Position numbers and translations under genes: made by a program
Part shown: one piece after another, positions 28,524 to 36,792 of the stretch
How the letters are laid out: each line of letters starts with the position of its first letter
How positions within the stretch are numbered: the first letter of the stretch is position 1
Notes under the pieces: generated by a model
Database searches by the model: none
What the model saw: only the letters and a program-made list of their open reading frames with translations
What the model was told of the DNA's origin: nothing
Source: Facklamia languida CCUG 37842
GTDB lineage: Bacteria; Bacillota; Bacilli; Lactobacillales; Aerococcaceae
DNA: 64,000 nt
Reading direction: 5' to 3'
Assembly (NCBI RefSeq): GCF_000245795.1
Contig: NZ_JH601133.1
Coordinates: 1,260,994-1,324,993, forward strand

Positions 28524-29294
28524 ATGCTGAGGATCGAGTCCAAACAAAATCCACGGATCAGGGCTTGGCGTAAATTACAAACCGCCAAGAACCGGCGTAA
28601 ACAAGGTCGCTATCTAGTAGAAGGAGACCATTTACTTGAGGAAGCTTTGAGTCATCAGGCCCTCATTGAAACGGTCCTCTATGTAGAAGACTACATGGGT
28701 CCACTTTTAAACCAGGTGCTAGAGCGGAAGATTGAAATGATTCAGGTCAGTCGCGATATTTTTAAAGAGCTAGCAATGACAGAAACTCCCCAAGGAATTA
28801 TGGCCGTGATCAAAATGGATACCTCATCCATGACCGACTTGAAGGGGCAAAGCTATTTAATTTGTGATGCCATTCAAGATCCAGGTAATTTAGGCACCAT
28901 GATCCGTACCGCAGATGCTGCAGGATGGGATGGGGTCCTATTAGCACCAGGTTGTGTTGACCTTTATAATGATAAGGTCTTAAGGGCAAGCCAAGGATCA
29001 ATTTGGCATCTACCGATTGTCATGGCTTCTAACCAAGAAATTTATGATGCCTTAAAGAGTCAAGACTTACCGATCTATGTGACAGCCCTGCACCAGGAGG
29101 CGAATTCTTACCGAGCAATAACTCAACCACCTGGAGGACTTGTTTTAGGTAATGAAGGTCAGGGTGTGGGGAGCTTCTGGTTAGAGAAGGCGGATCAGAC
29201 CCTCTACATTCCCATGTCCGGTCAAGCAGAGTCATTGAATGTCGCCATAGCAGCAGGTGTTCTGCTATTTCATTGGTCAAGGCTGAGTGAGTGA
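28524..29294 (+). CDS. SpoU/TrmH-family RNA 2'-O-methyltransferase
   Basis: A 256-aa, SPOUT-class enzyme. The N-terminal substrate-binding domain has NPRIRAWRKLQTAKNRRKQG and YLVEGDHLLEEAL. The SpoU motifs are DAIQDPGNLGTMIRTADAAG (motif 1, with the catalytic Asn/Arg region) near 116, LVLGNEGQGV near 208 and IPMSGQAESLNVAIAAGVLL near 230. It methylates a ribose 2'-OH in rRNA or tRNA. The usual Firmicute neighbour of this type is pheST, which lies 1.5 kb downstream here. The start ATG follows AAGGAGG. The target nucleotide is unknown. Confidence 0.93.
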   Translation: MLRIESKQNPRIRAWRKLQTAKNRRKQGRYLVEGDHLLEEALSHQALIETVLYVEDYMGPLLNQVLERKIEMIQVSRDIFKELAMTETPQGIMAVIKMDTSSMTDLKGQSYLICDAIQDPGNLGTMIRTADAAGWDGVLLAPGCVDLYNDKVLRASQGSIWHLPIVMASNQEIYDALKSQDLPIYVTALHQEANSYRAITQPPGGLVLGNEGQGVGSFWLEKADQTLYIPMSGQAESLNVAIAAGVLLFHWSRLSE

Positions 29295-29383
29295 ATTTTT
29301 ACTTAATCTTTACAAGAAATTTACATAATGTTCATACCTTTTAGCTATAATTAAACGTGTAATTGAAAGGGGAGATTGGATCG

Positions 29384-29881
29384 ATGGCTTTAGCTTGGCG
29401 TGATAATGAAGAGTACATGGCAATTGTAGCGGATTTAATGGACCAACAATGTGTTAAAGATTTAGAAAGCTTTGTCCACCACAAAGTAACCAACCGCCTA
29501 GCTCACTCGATCTCCGTATCTTATCGATCCTATCGGTTAGCCAAGCGTTTGAAGCTTGATGCGGTGGCAACTGCCCGAGCAGGTCTCTTACATGACTTGT
29601 TCTTCTATGAGTCGTGCGATAAGCACCAGGTCGGTGGCAGGGGCCATAATTATGAACACCCCCGCATTGCCTTGCAAAATGCTCTTAAAATCACGGATCT
29701 ATCGGACAAAGAGCGCGATATTATCCTAAAGCATATGTTTGGCGCGACTTTAGCCTTTCCAAAATATGGCGAATCTTATATCGTGACCTTGATGGATAAA
29801 CATACTGCTATTTGTGAGTGGTGTGATGGGACAAGCCGTTACTTCCGTCAGTATCTCAAGCGTTTGAAGCTTGCCAGCTAA
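29384..29881 (+). CDS. HD-domain hydrolase
   Basis: A 165-aa cytoplasmic protein with the HD signature. A first His lies in RLAHSISVSYRSYRLAKRL, AGLLHDLFFYE supplies the HD pair near residue 68, and a later His/Asp set includes HNYEHPRIALQNA and HMFGA...LMDKHTAI. HD proteins are metal-dependent phosphohydrolases, and the substrate here is unknown. The start is the ATG at 29384 after GGGGAGA. It is monocistronic between the SpoU methyltransferase and a terminator shared with the minus-strand OsmC gene. A mid-length protein of this type is widespread in Firmicutes. Confidence 0.85.
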   Translation: MALAWRDNEEYMAIVADLMDQQCVKDLESFVHHKVTNRLAHSISVSYRSYRLAKRLKLDAVATARAGLLHDLFFYESCDKHQVGGRGHNYEHPRIALQNALKITDLSDKERDIILKHMFGATLAFPKYGESYIVTLMDKHTAICEWCDGTSRYFRQYLKRLKLAS

Positions 29882-29895
29882 GTGAATCAGCTATA

Positions 29896-29938
29896 AAAAG
29901 AATCCAGACTGGTGAACAGACCGGTCTGGATTCTTTTA
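29896..29938. terminator. Terminator between the convergent HD and OsmC genes
   Basis: AAAAGAATCCAGAC and GTCTGGATTCTTTT arms are symmetrical, so it could stop transcription from both sides. Confidence 0.8.
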
Positions 29939-29946
29939 TAGAGGTC

Positions 29947-30378
29947 TTAGTTAGAAGGTGAAACGAGGCGTATTTTTACATTGGGGGAACCAGCGAGTAA
30001 CTTGGAGACAGGACAGCGTCTTTCGGCTATTTTGAGGAATTCTTCTGCTTGATTTTGTTCCAAATGCGGTAACATAATTTGACCGTCCACAAAGAATTCA
30101 AAGCCTTGACTGCCCTTTGATAATTCGACGACCACCCGAACTTGTGATTGATGAGGAATACCACGTCGGTCTTCTTCTGCCTGGATGGTCGCATTTAAAC
30201 AAGTTGCTAGCGCCATACCAATTAATTGTTCAGGGTTGGTTCCAACAGCTTGAGAATCCAAAGGACTCGATACTGGGAGACGAAGGCCATGGGGTTCATC
30301 GACATAAACCTGGCCAGGTAGGCCATCTGCATTCACAATTTCGGTGTGGTACAAGGCTTTATTTTGAAAGAGATCCAT
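29947..30378 (-). CDS. OsmC/Ohr-family organic hydroperoxide reductase
   Basis: A 143-aa protein of the Ohr/OsmC fold. The two redox cysteines are in IGMALATCLNATIQ near residue 60 and ERRCPVSKLLAG near 124, the spacing expected for thiol-based peroxide reduction. The N-terminus, FQNKALYHTEIVNADG, fits the group. It reduces organic hydroperoxides in the cytoplasm using a dithiol partner. It is on the minus strand, monocistronic and divergent from pheST. No OhrR-like regulator is adjacent. Confidence 0.9.
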   Translation of the reverse strand: MDLFQNKALYHTEIVNADGLPGQVYVDEPHGLRLPVSSPLDSQAVGTNPEQLIGMALATCLNATIQAEEDRRGIPHQSQVRVVVELSKGSQGFEFFVDGQIMLPHLEQNQAEEFLKIAERRCPVSKLLAGSPNVKIRLVSPSN

Positions 30379-30451
30379 AAATGTTTCACTCCTTGATTGG
30401 ATTTACCTTCATTGTAGATGTTTAGAGCCAAAATACAAGCTATGTAGAATG

Positions 30452-30480
30452 TTGACCCCTTGTTCATTTCAAGCTATACT
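30452..30480 (+). promoter_or_regulatory. pheST promoter
   Basis: TTGACC at 30452-30457, 17-nt spacer, TATACT at 30475-30480, just upstream of the T-box leader. Confidence 0.75.
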
Positions 30481-30489
30481 AATCTTAGT

Positions 30490-30735
30490 TATCAAAAAAG
30501 TGATGACAAGGGCTTTTATTAGCAGAGCATTCAAGGGAGATCTGGTAGAGTGGGAACAGATCATGTCAAGCTAATGGATTTCACCCTTCGAGCTGATCTG
30601 TTAATTGTGCGTGGCACAAGAAAAGGATACCTTCATTGGGGTTAACAATGCAAAGTGCTTGAATCTGTTCAAGAACAAGGGTGGTACCACGGTAGCGCGT
30701 CCCTTTTAGGAGGGGTGGGCTTATTTTTTTATTAT
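30490..30735 (+). promoter_or_regulatory. T-box leader of pheST (Phe)
   Basis: The T-box AACAAGGGTGGTACCACG is at 30674-30691. A likely specifier TTC lies at 30580-30582. A terminator-like stem, GCGCGTCCC against GGGGTGGGC with G-T pairs, precedes TTATTTTTTT. Uncharged tRNA-Phe should promote antitermination. Confidence 0.9.
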
Positions 30736-30768
30736 TTGAAGCGGTTATGAATGAATAGGAGGAGTCAA

Positions 30769-31836
30769 ATGGCAGTCCAGATCACACATCTACAAGAGCA
30801 AGTGGAGGCTTTAATCTCCCAGGCTTTACAGGCGATTCAAAGGAGTCAATCAACTCAAGATTTACAAGCGATTCGGGTCCAATATACAGGTAAGAAGGGA
30901 GCCCTCACTCAAGTCTCTAAACAGATGAAAGACTTAGATCCAGCTGATAAGCCTCAATTAGGTCAATTAATTAGTCAGTTTCACCAAGCATTTAATGGTG
31001 CGATGGAAAGCAAGCAAGCGGAACTCTCCCAGAAAGAATTGCAAGACCGGCTGATTAGTGAACAGGTGGATGTGACCCTACCAGGTCATCAATTCCCGAT
31101 CGGAAGCCGTCATATTATTACTCAGACTCGAGAGGAGTTAGAAGACCTCTTCTTGGGGATGGGTTATCAAATTATAGAAGGGCCAGAGGTAGAGGTGGAC
31201 CTCTATAACTTTGAGAAGATGAACCTTCCCAAAAACCACCCTGCACGCGATATGCAGGACACCTTCTATATCTCGGAAGAGGTGCTTTTAAGAACGCACA
31301 CCTCACCTGTTCAGGCTCGTACGATGGAACAACATGACTTTGATCAACAGGGTCCGCTTAAAATGGTCTCACCAGGCAAAGTCTTCCGTCGAGATGACGA
31401 TGATGCGACCCACTCCCACCAATTCCATCAAATGGAAGGACTGGTCGTAGCGGAAGGGATTACGCTGGCTGATTTGAAAGGAACTTTGAGCCAATTTGCT
31501 AAAGCCTTCTTTGGAGAAGAACGTGAGATTCGGTTACGTCCCTCCTTCTTTCCTTTTACGGAACCATCGGTTGAGGTCGACGTCTCTTGCTTCAAGTGTG
31601 GTGGCAAGGGTTGCTCCGTCTGTAAGCAGACAGGGTGGATTGAAGTCCTTGGTGCTGGGGTGGTCCATCCAAATGTACTCGAGATGTCAGGGATTGATTC
31701 AAGCAAGTATTCTGGTTTTGCCTTTGGTGTTGGAATAGATCGGGTGGCAATGCTGAAATATAATATCGATGATATTCGCCATTTCTACCAAAATGATTTA
31801 CGCTTCTTAAAGCAGTTTCAAGGAGGTCAAAACTAA
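30769..31836 (+). CDS. pheS: Phenylalanyl-tRNA synthetase alpha subunit
   Basis: A 355-aa class II synthetase subunit. It has an N-terminal coiled coil (residues 1-85), motif 1 around [18 protein letters not shown], and motif 2 [11 protein letters not shown] with the conserved [19 protein letters not shown]. The motif 3 region is [15 protein letters not shown]. The start is the ATG at 30769 after AGGAGG. Its TAA overlaps the pheT ATG by one base, so the two subunits are coupled and form the alpha2-beta2 enzyme. A zinc-like [12 protein letters not shown] pattern near 280 is typical of bacterial PheS. Confidence 0.98.
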   Translation: MAVQITHLQEQVEALISQALQAIQRSQSTQDLQAIRVQYTGKKGALTQVSKQMKDLDPADKPQLGQLISQFHQAFNGAMESKQAELSQKELQDRLISEQVDVTLPGHQFPIGSRHIITQTREELEDLFLGMGYQIIEGPEVEVDLYNFEKMNLPKNHPARDMQDTFYISEEVLLRTHTSPVQARTMEQHDFDQQGPLKMVSPGKVFRRDDDDATHSHQFHQMEGLVVAEGITLADLKGTLSQFAKAFFGEEREIRLRPSFFPFTEPSVEVDVSCFKCGGKGCSVCKQTGWIEVLGAGVVHPNVLEMSGIDSSKYSGFAFGVGIDRVAMLKYNIDDIRHFYQNDLRFLKQFQGGQN

Positions 31837-34265
31837 TGTTTGTATCCTATCAATGGTTGTCTGAAATGCTCGATTTGGCTGCTTATCCAGCAGAAGAATT
31901 GGCGGAACAGATTTCACGGACGGGAATTGAAATTGAAGGGGTCAAAAACTATGCCGACCATCTTCAAGGACCGATTGTCGTGGGACAAGTGATCCAACAA
32001 GAACCACATCCTAATTCAGATCACTTGCAGATTACCCAAGTCAAGGTGGGGGAAGAAGACGTCCGCCAAATTATCTGTGGTGCACCCAATGTTCACCAGG
32101 GCGCTAAGGTAATTGCAGCGCTTGAAGGATCGGTTCTACCTGGTGATTTCAAGATTAAGACCTCTAAACTCAGAGGGGAAGAATCTCGAGGAATGCTCTG
32201 CTCTTATCAGGAGTTAGGTTTTCCAGAGAATGTGATTCCCAAGGAATTTGTGGATGGCATCGTCTTATTACCAGAAGAGGCAACAGTAGGAGCATCGATC
32301 ATTGACTATCTTCAGTTAGATGATCCGATTCTCGAACTGTCGATTACACCTAACCGGGCGGATGCCCTTTCCATGAGAGGGACCGCTTATGAAGTTGGGG
32401 CAATTGTTAATCAGACGCCCCACTTTGACATATTAGACTTTGATCCGGGTCATCAATCAGAAACAAATGCGATTCAAGAGGTGACCGTCAAATCGGCCAA
32501 CAGAGACTTGTCTGCCATTTATCAATTACGTCTGATTCATGATGTTGTGATTCAACCGAGTCCCTTAAACATTCAATTACGCTTGATGAAGGCCAATGTC
32601 CGACCAATTAATAATATTGTCGATGCAACCAATTATATGCTGATTCTATATGGTCAACCCCTTCATGCCTTTGATTTTGACCGGTTACCGGGTAAAAATA
32701 TTGGTATCCGGAAGGCGAAAGAAGAGGAGGTCTTAACCACTTTAGATGAGACCCAACGGACACTCGATCCAGAAGATATTGTCATCACTGCGGCTGATCA
32801 GGCGGTTGCGCTAGCAGGGCTGATGGGTGGATACGATAGTCATGTAACGGCTGACACACGAAATGTTCTTTTGGAAGCAGCTGACTTTGATGGGCAAGCC
32901 ATTCGCAAGACTTCGCGTCGATTGGGCTTACGTTCGGAATCCAGTGCACGTTTTGAAAAGGGCATTAATCAAGCAACGGTTGCAAGTGCGGGTGAACAAG
33001 CAGCCCTGATGATGGCCCAACTTGCTGGAGGCCAAGTCGAAGAACAGTTTGTTGAAATTGAACCTCAACTGAATCCTCCAGTGGAAGTGACCTTAGACCA
33101 AGCGGATATTTTGAATAAGATTGGAATCCAATTGAATCAAAGGGAAATTCAGGAGATCTTTGATCGTTTAGGCTTTGACCTGGCTTTCCATGGAGACCAG
33201 ATGACGGTTAAGATTCCACCTAGACGGTGGGACATCCGAATACCAGCCGATATCTTGGAAGAGATTGCCCGAATCTATGGCTATGATCGAATTCCGGACA
33301 CCTTACCTAAGGCGCCAAGTCAACCGGCTAAGTTAAGCTCTAGACAGCGACTCATCCGGTCGTCTCGCGCCATTTGTGAAGAAATGGGACTCCATGAGGT
33401 TGTATCTTATGTCCTAGTGTCACAAGCGATGGCTGAATTAAATGCCAGTCAAACAAGACAAGTTGAGCTGATGCTGCCAATGTCTGAAGATCGTAAGGTT
33501 CTCCGTCAATCCATGCTGCCTTCCCTATTAGAGATCGCCCGCTATAATCGGGCCCGCCATCAAGAGAGGTTAGCCTTCTATGAAATAGGAAAAGTCTTTT
33601 TTGCCCAGGAATCGATCCATCAACAACCTGAAGAAGAAGAACGATTAGCCATGCTTGTCTCCGGACAACAAGTAGGCAAACAGTGGGACACTCCAGAGAA
33701 AGCCTATGACTTCTATACCATCAAAGGGATGGTTGAAGGCTTCTTTGCCAGCATTCGCCTGGCAGACCAAGTGACTTATCAGGCAAGACAAGACCTAACC
33801 TGCATGCATCCCGGCCGGACAGCTGAAATCTATCTGCAAGACCAATGCATTGGCTTGGTTGGTCAGATCCATCCGAATCTTGCTAAGGATTATGACTTGT
33901 TAGCGGAGACTTATTTTGCGGAAGTTGACCTGGATGCGATCGACCGGGCAGTACGTGCAGACCTTCTTCAAAGTCCAATTCCGAAGTACCCAGCGACTTC
34001 GCGTGACATTGCTTTATTAGTCAATCGCGACCTGACCCACCAAGAACTCATGACGACCATCCGGTCGGCAGCGGGTGCTGACTTGATCGATTTAGAATTG
34101 TTCGACCGGTATGTGGGAGATTCGATTGCTGAAGGTAAGCAATCGCTTGCTTATCGCTTGACCTTCCAGAATCCGACTAAGACCTTAGAGGAAGAGGAAG
34201 TCAAGCAAGCAATGGATCAAGTCTATGAGGCACTCAATCAGATTGACCAGCTTGAAATTCGTTAA
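31836..34265 (+). CDS. pheT: Phenylalanyl-tRNA synthetase beta subunit
   Basis: 809 aa, normal length. Domains in order are an EMAP-like tRNA-binding domain at about 40-150 (VGQVIQQEPHPNSDHLQI), the B3/B4 editing region at about 210-385, B5 at about 405-475, the class II-like core at about 490-690, and the C-terminal FDX-ACB anticodon-binding domain at about 715-808 (PKYPATSRDIALLV). It partners PheS and edits Tyr-tRNA-Phe. It is the second gene of the T-box-controlled operon. Confidence 0.98.
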   Translation: MFVSYQWLSEMLDLAAYPAEELAEQISRTGIEIEGVKNYADHLQGPIVVGQVIQQEPHPNSDHLQITQVKVGEEDVRQIICGAPNVHQGAKVIAALEGSVLPGDFKIKTSKLRGEESRGMLCSYQELGFPENVIPKEFVDGIVLLPEEATVGASIIDYLQLDDPILELSITPNRADALSMRGTAYEVGAIVNQTPHFDILDFDPGHQSETNAIQEVTVKSANRDLSAIYQLRLIHDVVIQPSPLNIQLRLMKANVRPINNIVDATNYMLILYGQPLHAFDFDRLPGKNIGIRKAKEEEVLTTLDETQRTLDPEDIVITAADQAVALAGLMGGYDSHVTADTRNVLLEAADFDGQAIRKTSRRLGLRSESSARFEKGINQATVASAGEQAALMMAQLAGGQVEEQFVEIEPQLNPPVEVTLDQADILNKIGIQLNQREIQEIFDRLGFDLAFHGDQMTVKIPPRRWDIRIPADILEEIARIYGYDRIPDTLPKAPSQPAKLSSRQRLIRSSRAICEEMGLHEVVSYVLVSQAMAELNASQTRQVELMLPMSEDRKVLRQSMLPSLLEIARYNRARHQERLAFYEIGKVFFAQESIHQQPEEEERLAMLVSGQQVGKQWDTPEKAYDFYTIKGMVEGFFASIRLADQVTYQARQDLTCMHPGRTAEIYLQDQCIGLVGQIHPNLAKDYDLLAETYFAEVDLDAIDRAVRADLLQSPIPKYPATSRDIALLVNRDLTHQELMTTIRSAAGADLIDLELFDRYVGDSIAEGKQSLAYRLTFQNPTKTLEEEEVKQAMDQVYEALNQIDQLEIR

Positions 34266-34304
34266 CATCCTCATGACCCAAGTCTTAACGATCGATCCAT
34301 CAGC

Positions 34305-34346
34305 CGAACGGCTTCCACGCTAAAGGGGAAGCCGTTCGTTTTTTTC
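34305..34346 (+). terminator. pheST terminator
   Basis: CGAACGGCTTCC and GGAAGCCGTTCG arms are followed by TTTTTTTC. Confidence 0.9.
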
Positions 34347-34405
34347 TTTTGGATTCGAACCGGTCATTCCAGGTTAAAAGATCAGTAAATATTATTAGAG
34401 TAAGA

Positions 34406-34434
34406 TTGACAACGCTTTTCTTTCAAGGTACCCT
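34406..34434 (+). promoter_or_regulatory. Promoter of the four-gene cyclodeaminase/ClpB/transporter operon
   Basis: TTGACA at 34406-34411, 17-nt spacer, TACCCT at 34429-34434. No other promoter is evident before the four closely spaced genes. Confidence 0.65.
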
Positions 34435-34485
34435 AAGGCTAGGATGATACCTAAAAGTCATTTATTATTCTGAGGAGGTTTTATT

Positions 34486-35658
34486 TTGTTAGATATTTAT
34501 AAGTATCAAGCACCTGACTTTACAGCAGAAGCCTTTGCGCAAGCTCCGGATGTGACAACAGCGTCCGTGACCAAGGACGGAATCGTGCCCTCTGGTTTCT
34601 ACTTGACAACCCATATGCCGACCTACTATCGGGTAAAGGGAGAATGGCGCTTACCTAAGCGGTCTTCATTGAACTGTGTAGCGGTTCTTGCGGAAGATCA
34701 AGTGGTGATTAAAGAGATCCGTGATGTTAAGGTTGGCGACGAGATCGTGATGGGACGAGGCATTGATGCCAGCCAAGGAATCTTCGTTCACAAGGATGGG
34801 TTTGATCCTGCTGTGACACGTAATGGAGGAGACTTTGTCGAAGCGGCCAATACCTCAAATTATAATTTAATCTATGACCTGCTCAAATATGAGAAAGAAA
34901 ATAATGGCTATATCGCCTGGGTCTTAGGTCCAGCTGTGGTCTTCGACCATAATACGCGGAATGGACTGTCTAAATTAGCTGAGAATGGCTATGTTCATTC
35001 GCTCTTAGGTGGAAATGCCATGTGTACCCATGACCTTGAAGGCGGCTATCTGAACACTGCTTTGGGTCAAGATATTTATACCCAAGAATCAGACCCCATG
35101 GGTCACTATAACCATTTAGATCTCTTGAATGCCGTACGACGGACAGGATCCATTAAAGAATTTATCGCCGAAGGGAACGTGAAGGACGGCTTTATTAAGA
35201 CTTTAGTGAAGTTAGATGTTCCGATCGTATTAGCCGGCTCCATCCGGGATGATGGTCCATTACCGGAAGTGACGAGTGATGTCTATGAATCCTTGACCAA
35301 TGCGAGCGAAGAATTGGCTAAAGCAACGCTGGTCGTTTGTTTAGCGACGACCCTTCACTCCGCTTCCAGTGCTGAGATTTCTTCTTCCTACCGCGTAGAT
35401 GAAGCAGGGAATGTTCTACCTGTCTTCTTCTATACCATTGATGTCACTGAGAATGCAGTTCGTAAGGTGTCTGCTGCACGTGATAACTTGGCCGTTCGTT
35501 CTCTGGTGACAAATGTACAGGACTTTGTAAATAACTTAGAGGATGCTCTGGTTAATGATACCTACGCGGAAGAAGACCGGGTAGAAGTCGAGGACAGTCA
35601 AGCGGTAGTTGTCCCTCAAGAGCAAGTTATTAGTGACCACCAGGTCGATTCATTATAG
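34486..35658 (+). CDS. TIGR00300 / LOR-SDH family protein A (archaeal-type ornithine cyclodeaminase-like)
   Basis: 390 aa, starting at a TTG 7 nt after GAGGAGG. The N-terminal about 100 residues resemble the LOR/SDH conserved domain. The core has the NAD-linked family signatures LLGGNAMCTHDLEGG near 182, GHYNHLD near 207 and VLAGSIRDDGPLPEVTSDV near 247, followed by TTLHSASSAEISSS. Members include archaeal ornithine cyclodeaminases and the C-terminal part of cyanobacterial ArgZ/AgrE. This gene has no arginine-dihydrolase domain. The last 35 residues are an acidic tail not seen in protein B. It is the first gene of an operon with a paralog, a ClpB-like ATPase and a transporter. Family assignment is by motif memory; the substrate is unproven. 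Confidence 0.75.
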   Translation: MLDIYKYQAPDFTAEAFAQAPDVTTASVTKDGIVPSGFYLTTHMPTYYRVKGEWRLPKRSSLNCVAVLAEDQVVIKEIRDVKVGDEIVMGRGIDASQGIFVHKDGFDPAVTRNGGDFVEAANTSNYNLIYDLLKYEKENNGYIAWVLGPAVVFDHNTRNGLSKLAENGYVHSLLGGNAMCTHDLEGGYLNTALGQDIYTQESDPMGHYNHLDLLNAVRRTGSIKEFIAEGNVKDGFIKTLVKLDVPIVLAGSIRDDGPLPEVTSDVYESLTNASEELAKATLVVCLATTLHSASSAEISSSYRVDEAGNVLPVFFYTIDVTENAVRKVSAARDNLAVRSLVTNVQDFVNNLEDALVNDTYAEEDRVEVEDSQAVVVPQEQVISDHQVDSL

Positions 35659-35671
35659 AAAGGGGACCATT

Positions 35672-36775
35672 ATGAAGAAACAATTTGAATTACCTACTTA
35701 TCACGAACCTGATTTCACTCAAGATAAATTTGTAAAGGCTCCTAATGCGACCCTCGTTGAAGTGGAGAAAGATGGTATCTCACCTGAAAATTACCATGCC
35801 CTATCTGTCTTTCCTGAATATTTCAAAATTAACAATAAGTGGGTCTTAGCGGTTCAAAGTCGGATGGATACGGTCTGTGTGGCACATGATACACCTGGAC
35901 AAGAAAGTGTGGATATTGTTGAATTCCGTAATCTCAAGAAAGGTGATAAGGTCGTAGTCGGCCGGACTGAAGATGGGTCAGAAGGAATCTTTGTTCATAC
36001 TGAAGGCTTCCTAGAGGAAGCGAGTGAAGCGGCGACTTTCGGGTTTAGAACGGGACGGTCAAGAGAAACAGCCTTTTCTAAAGATTATGATGATATCTTT
36101 GACCTATTAGAGTATGAGAAAGAAAATAATGGCTATATCACTTGGATTTTGGGGACAGCGACTTCCTTGGACCAAAAGAGCCGCCATGCTCTGCAGAAAT
36201 TGGTCGAAGCGGGCTATATGAATGCCATCTTCTGTGGAACGACTGCTGTAGCAGCCGATCTTGAGTTGGGAACTTATGGCAGTGTTATTGGACAAGCCGA
36301 ATACCTCAATGACCAAAATTCTTACCAAAATTATTATGAAGTGATTAATGCCGTTAATGAAGCAGGTGGTATCGAAGCTTATGTTAAGTCTGGTAAGGTT
36401 AAAGATGGCTTCGTTAAGGCATGTATCGAGAATGGGGTCGAAATCGTTATTGCGGGCACAATCCGGGACCGGTTAACTTTCCCAGATACTTATAATGATG
36501 TCTATGAAGCTCAGGACGCGATGAGAGCTCATGTTAAGAAGACTTCAACGATTATTATGACTTCCGCGATTCTCTTTACGATTGCTTCAGGAAATATGAC
36601 CCCTTCATATAATGAATTTGATGGCAAGGTGCGACCCGTTTATATGTATACGGTCGATATTCAAGAATTTGCCGTGAATAAGTTGTCTGACCGTGGTACT
36701 TTGACGGCTAAGTCGATCGTGACGAATACACAAGACTTTGTCAGCCACATCTCACGGCATTTAACGCAAGATTAA
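35672..36775 (+). CDS. TIGR00300 / LOR-SDH family protein B, divergent paralog
   Basis: 367 aa; the ATG follows AAAGGGG, 13 nt after gene A. It aligns with A along its whole length (shared LLxYEKENNGYI, GKVKDGF, IAGTIRD, VTNTQDFV), but family signature residues differ. The GN and HD of A's GGNAMCTHD become GTTAVAAD, A's GHYNH becomes QNYYE, and A's RDDGPLP becomes RDRLTFP. Its C-terminal DIQEFAVNKLSDRGT is closer to the archaeal family than A's. It may be a non-catalytic or differently specific partner of A. It is co-transcribed with A and with the ClpB-like gene 17 nt downstream. Confidence 0.7.
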   Translation: MKKQFELPTYHEPDFTQDKFVKAPNATLVEVEKDGISPENYHALSVFPEYFKINNKWVLAVQSRMDTVCVAHDTPGQESVDIVEFRNLKKGDKVVVGRTEDGSEGIFVHTEGFLEEASEAATFGFRTGRSRETAFSKDYDDIFDLLEYEKENNGYITWILGTATSLDQKSRHALQKLVEAGYMNAIFCGTTAVAADLELGTYGSVIGQAEYLNDQNSYQNYYEVINAVNEAGGIEAYVKSGKVKDGFVKACIENGVEIVIAGTIRDRLTFPDTYNDVYEAQDAMRAHVKKTSTIIMTSAILFTIASGNMTPSYNEFDGKVRPVYMYTVDIQEFAVNKLSDRGTLTAKSIVTNTQDFVSHISRHLTQD

Positions 36776-36792
36776 GAAAGGGGCTTTGAGGC

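Noticed and set aside
34406-34421. cre site at the operon promoter
   Set aside because: At least two mismatches to the consensus, including a conserved position; not better than chance.
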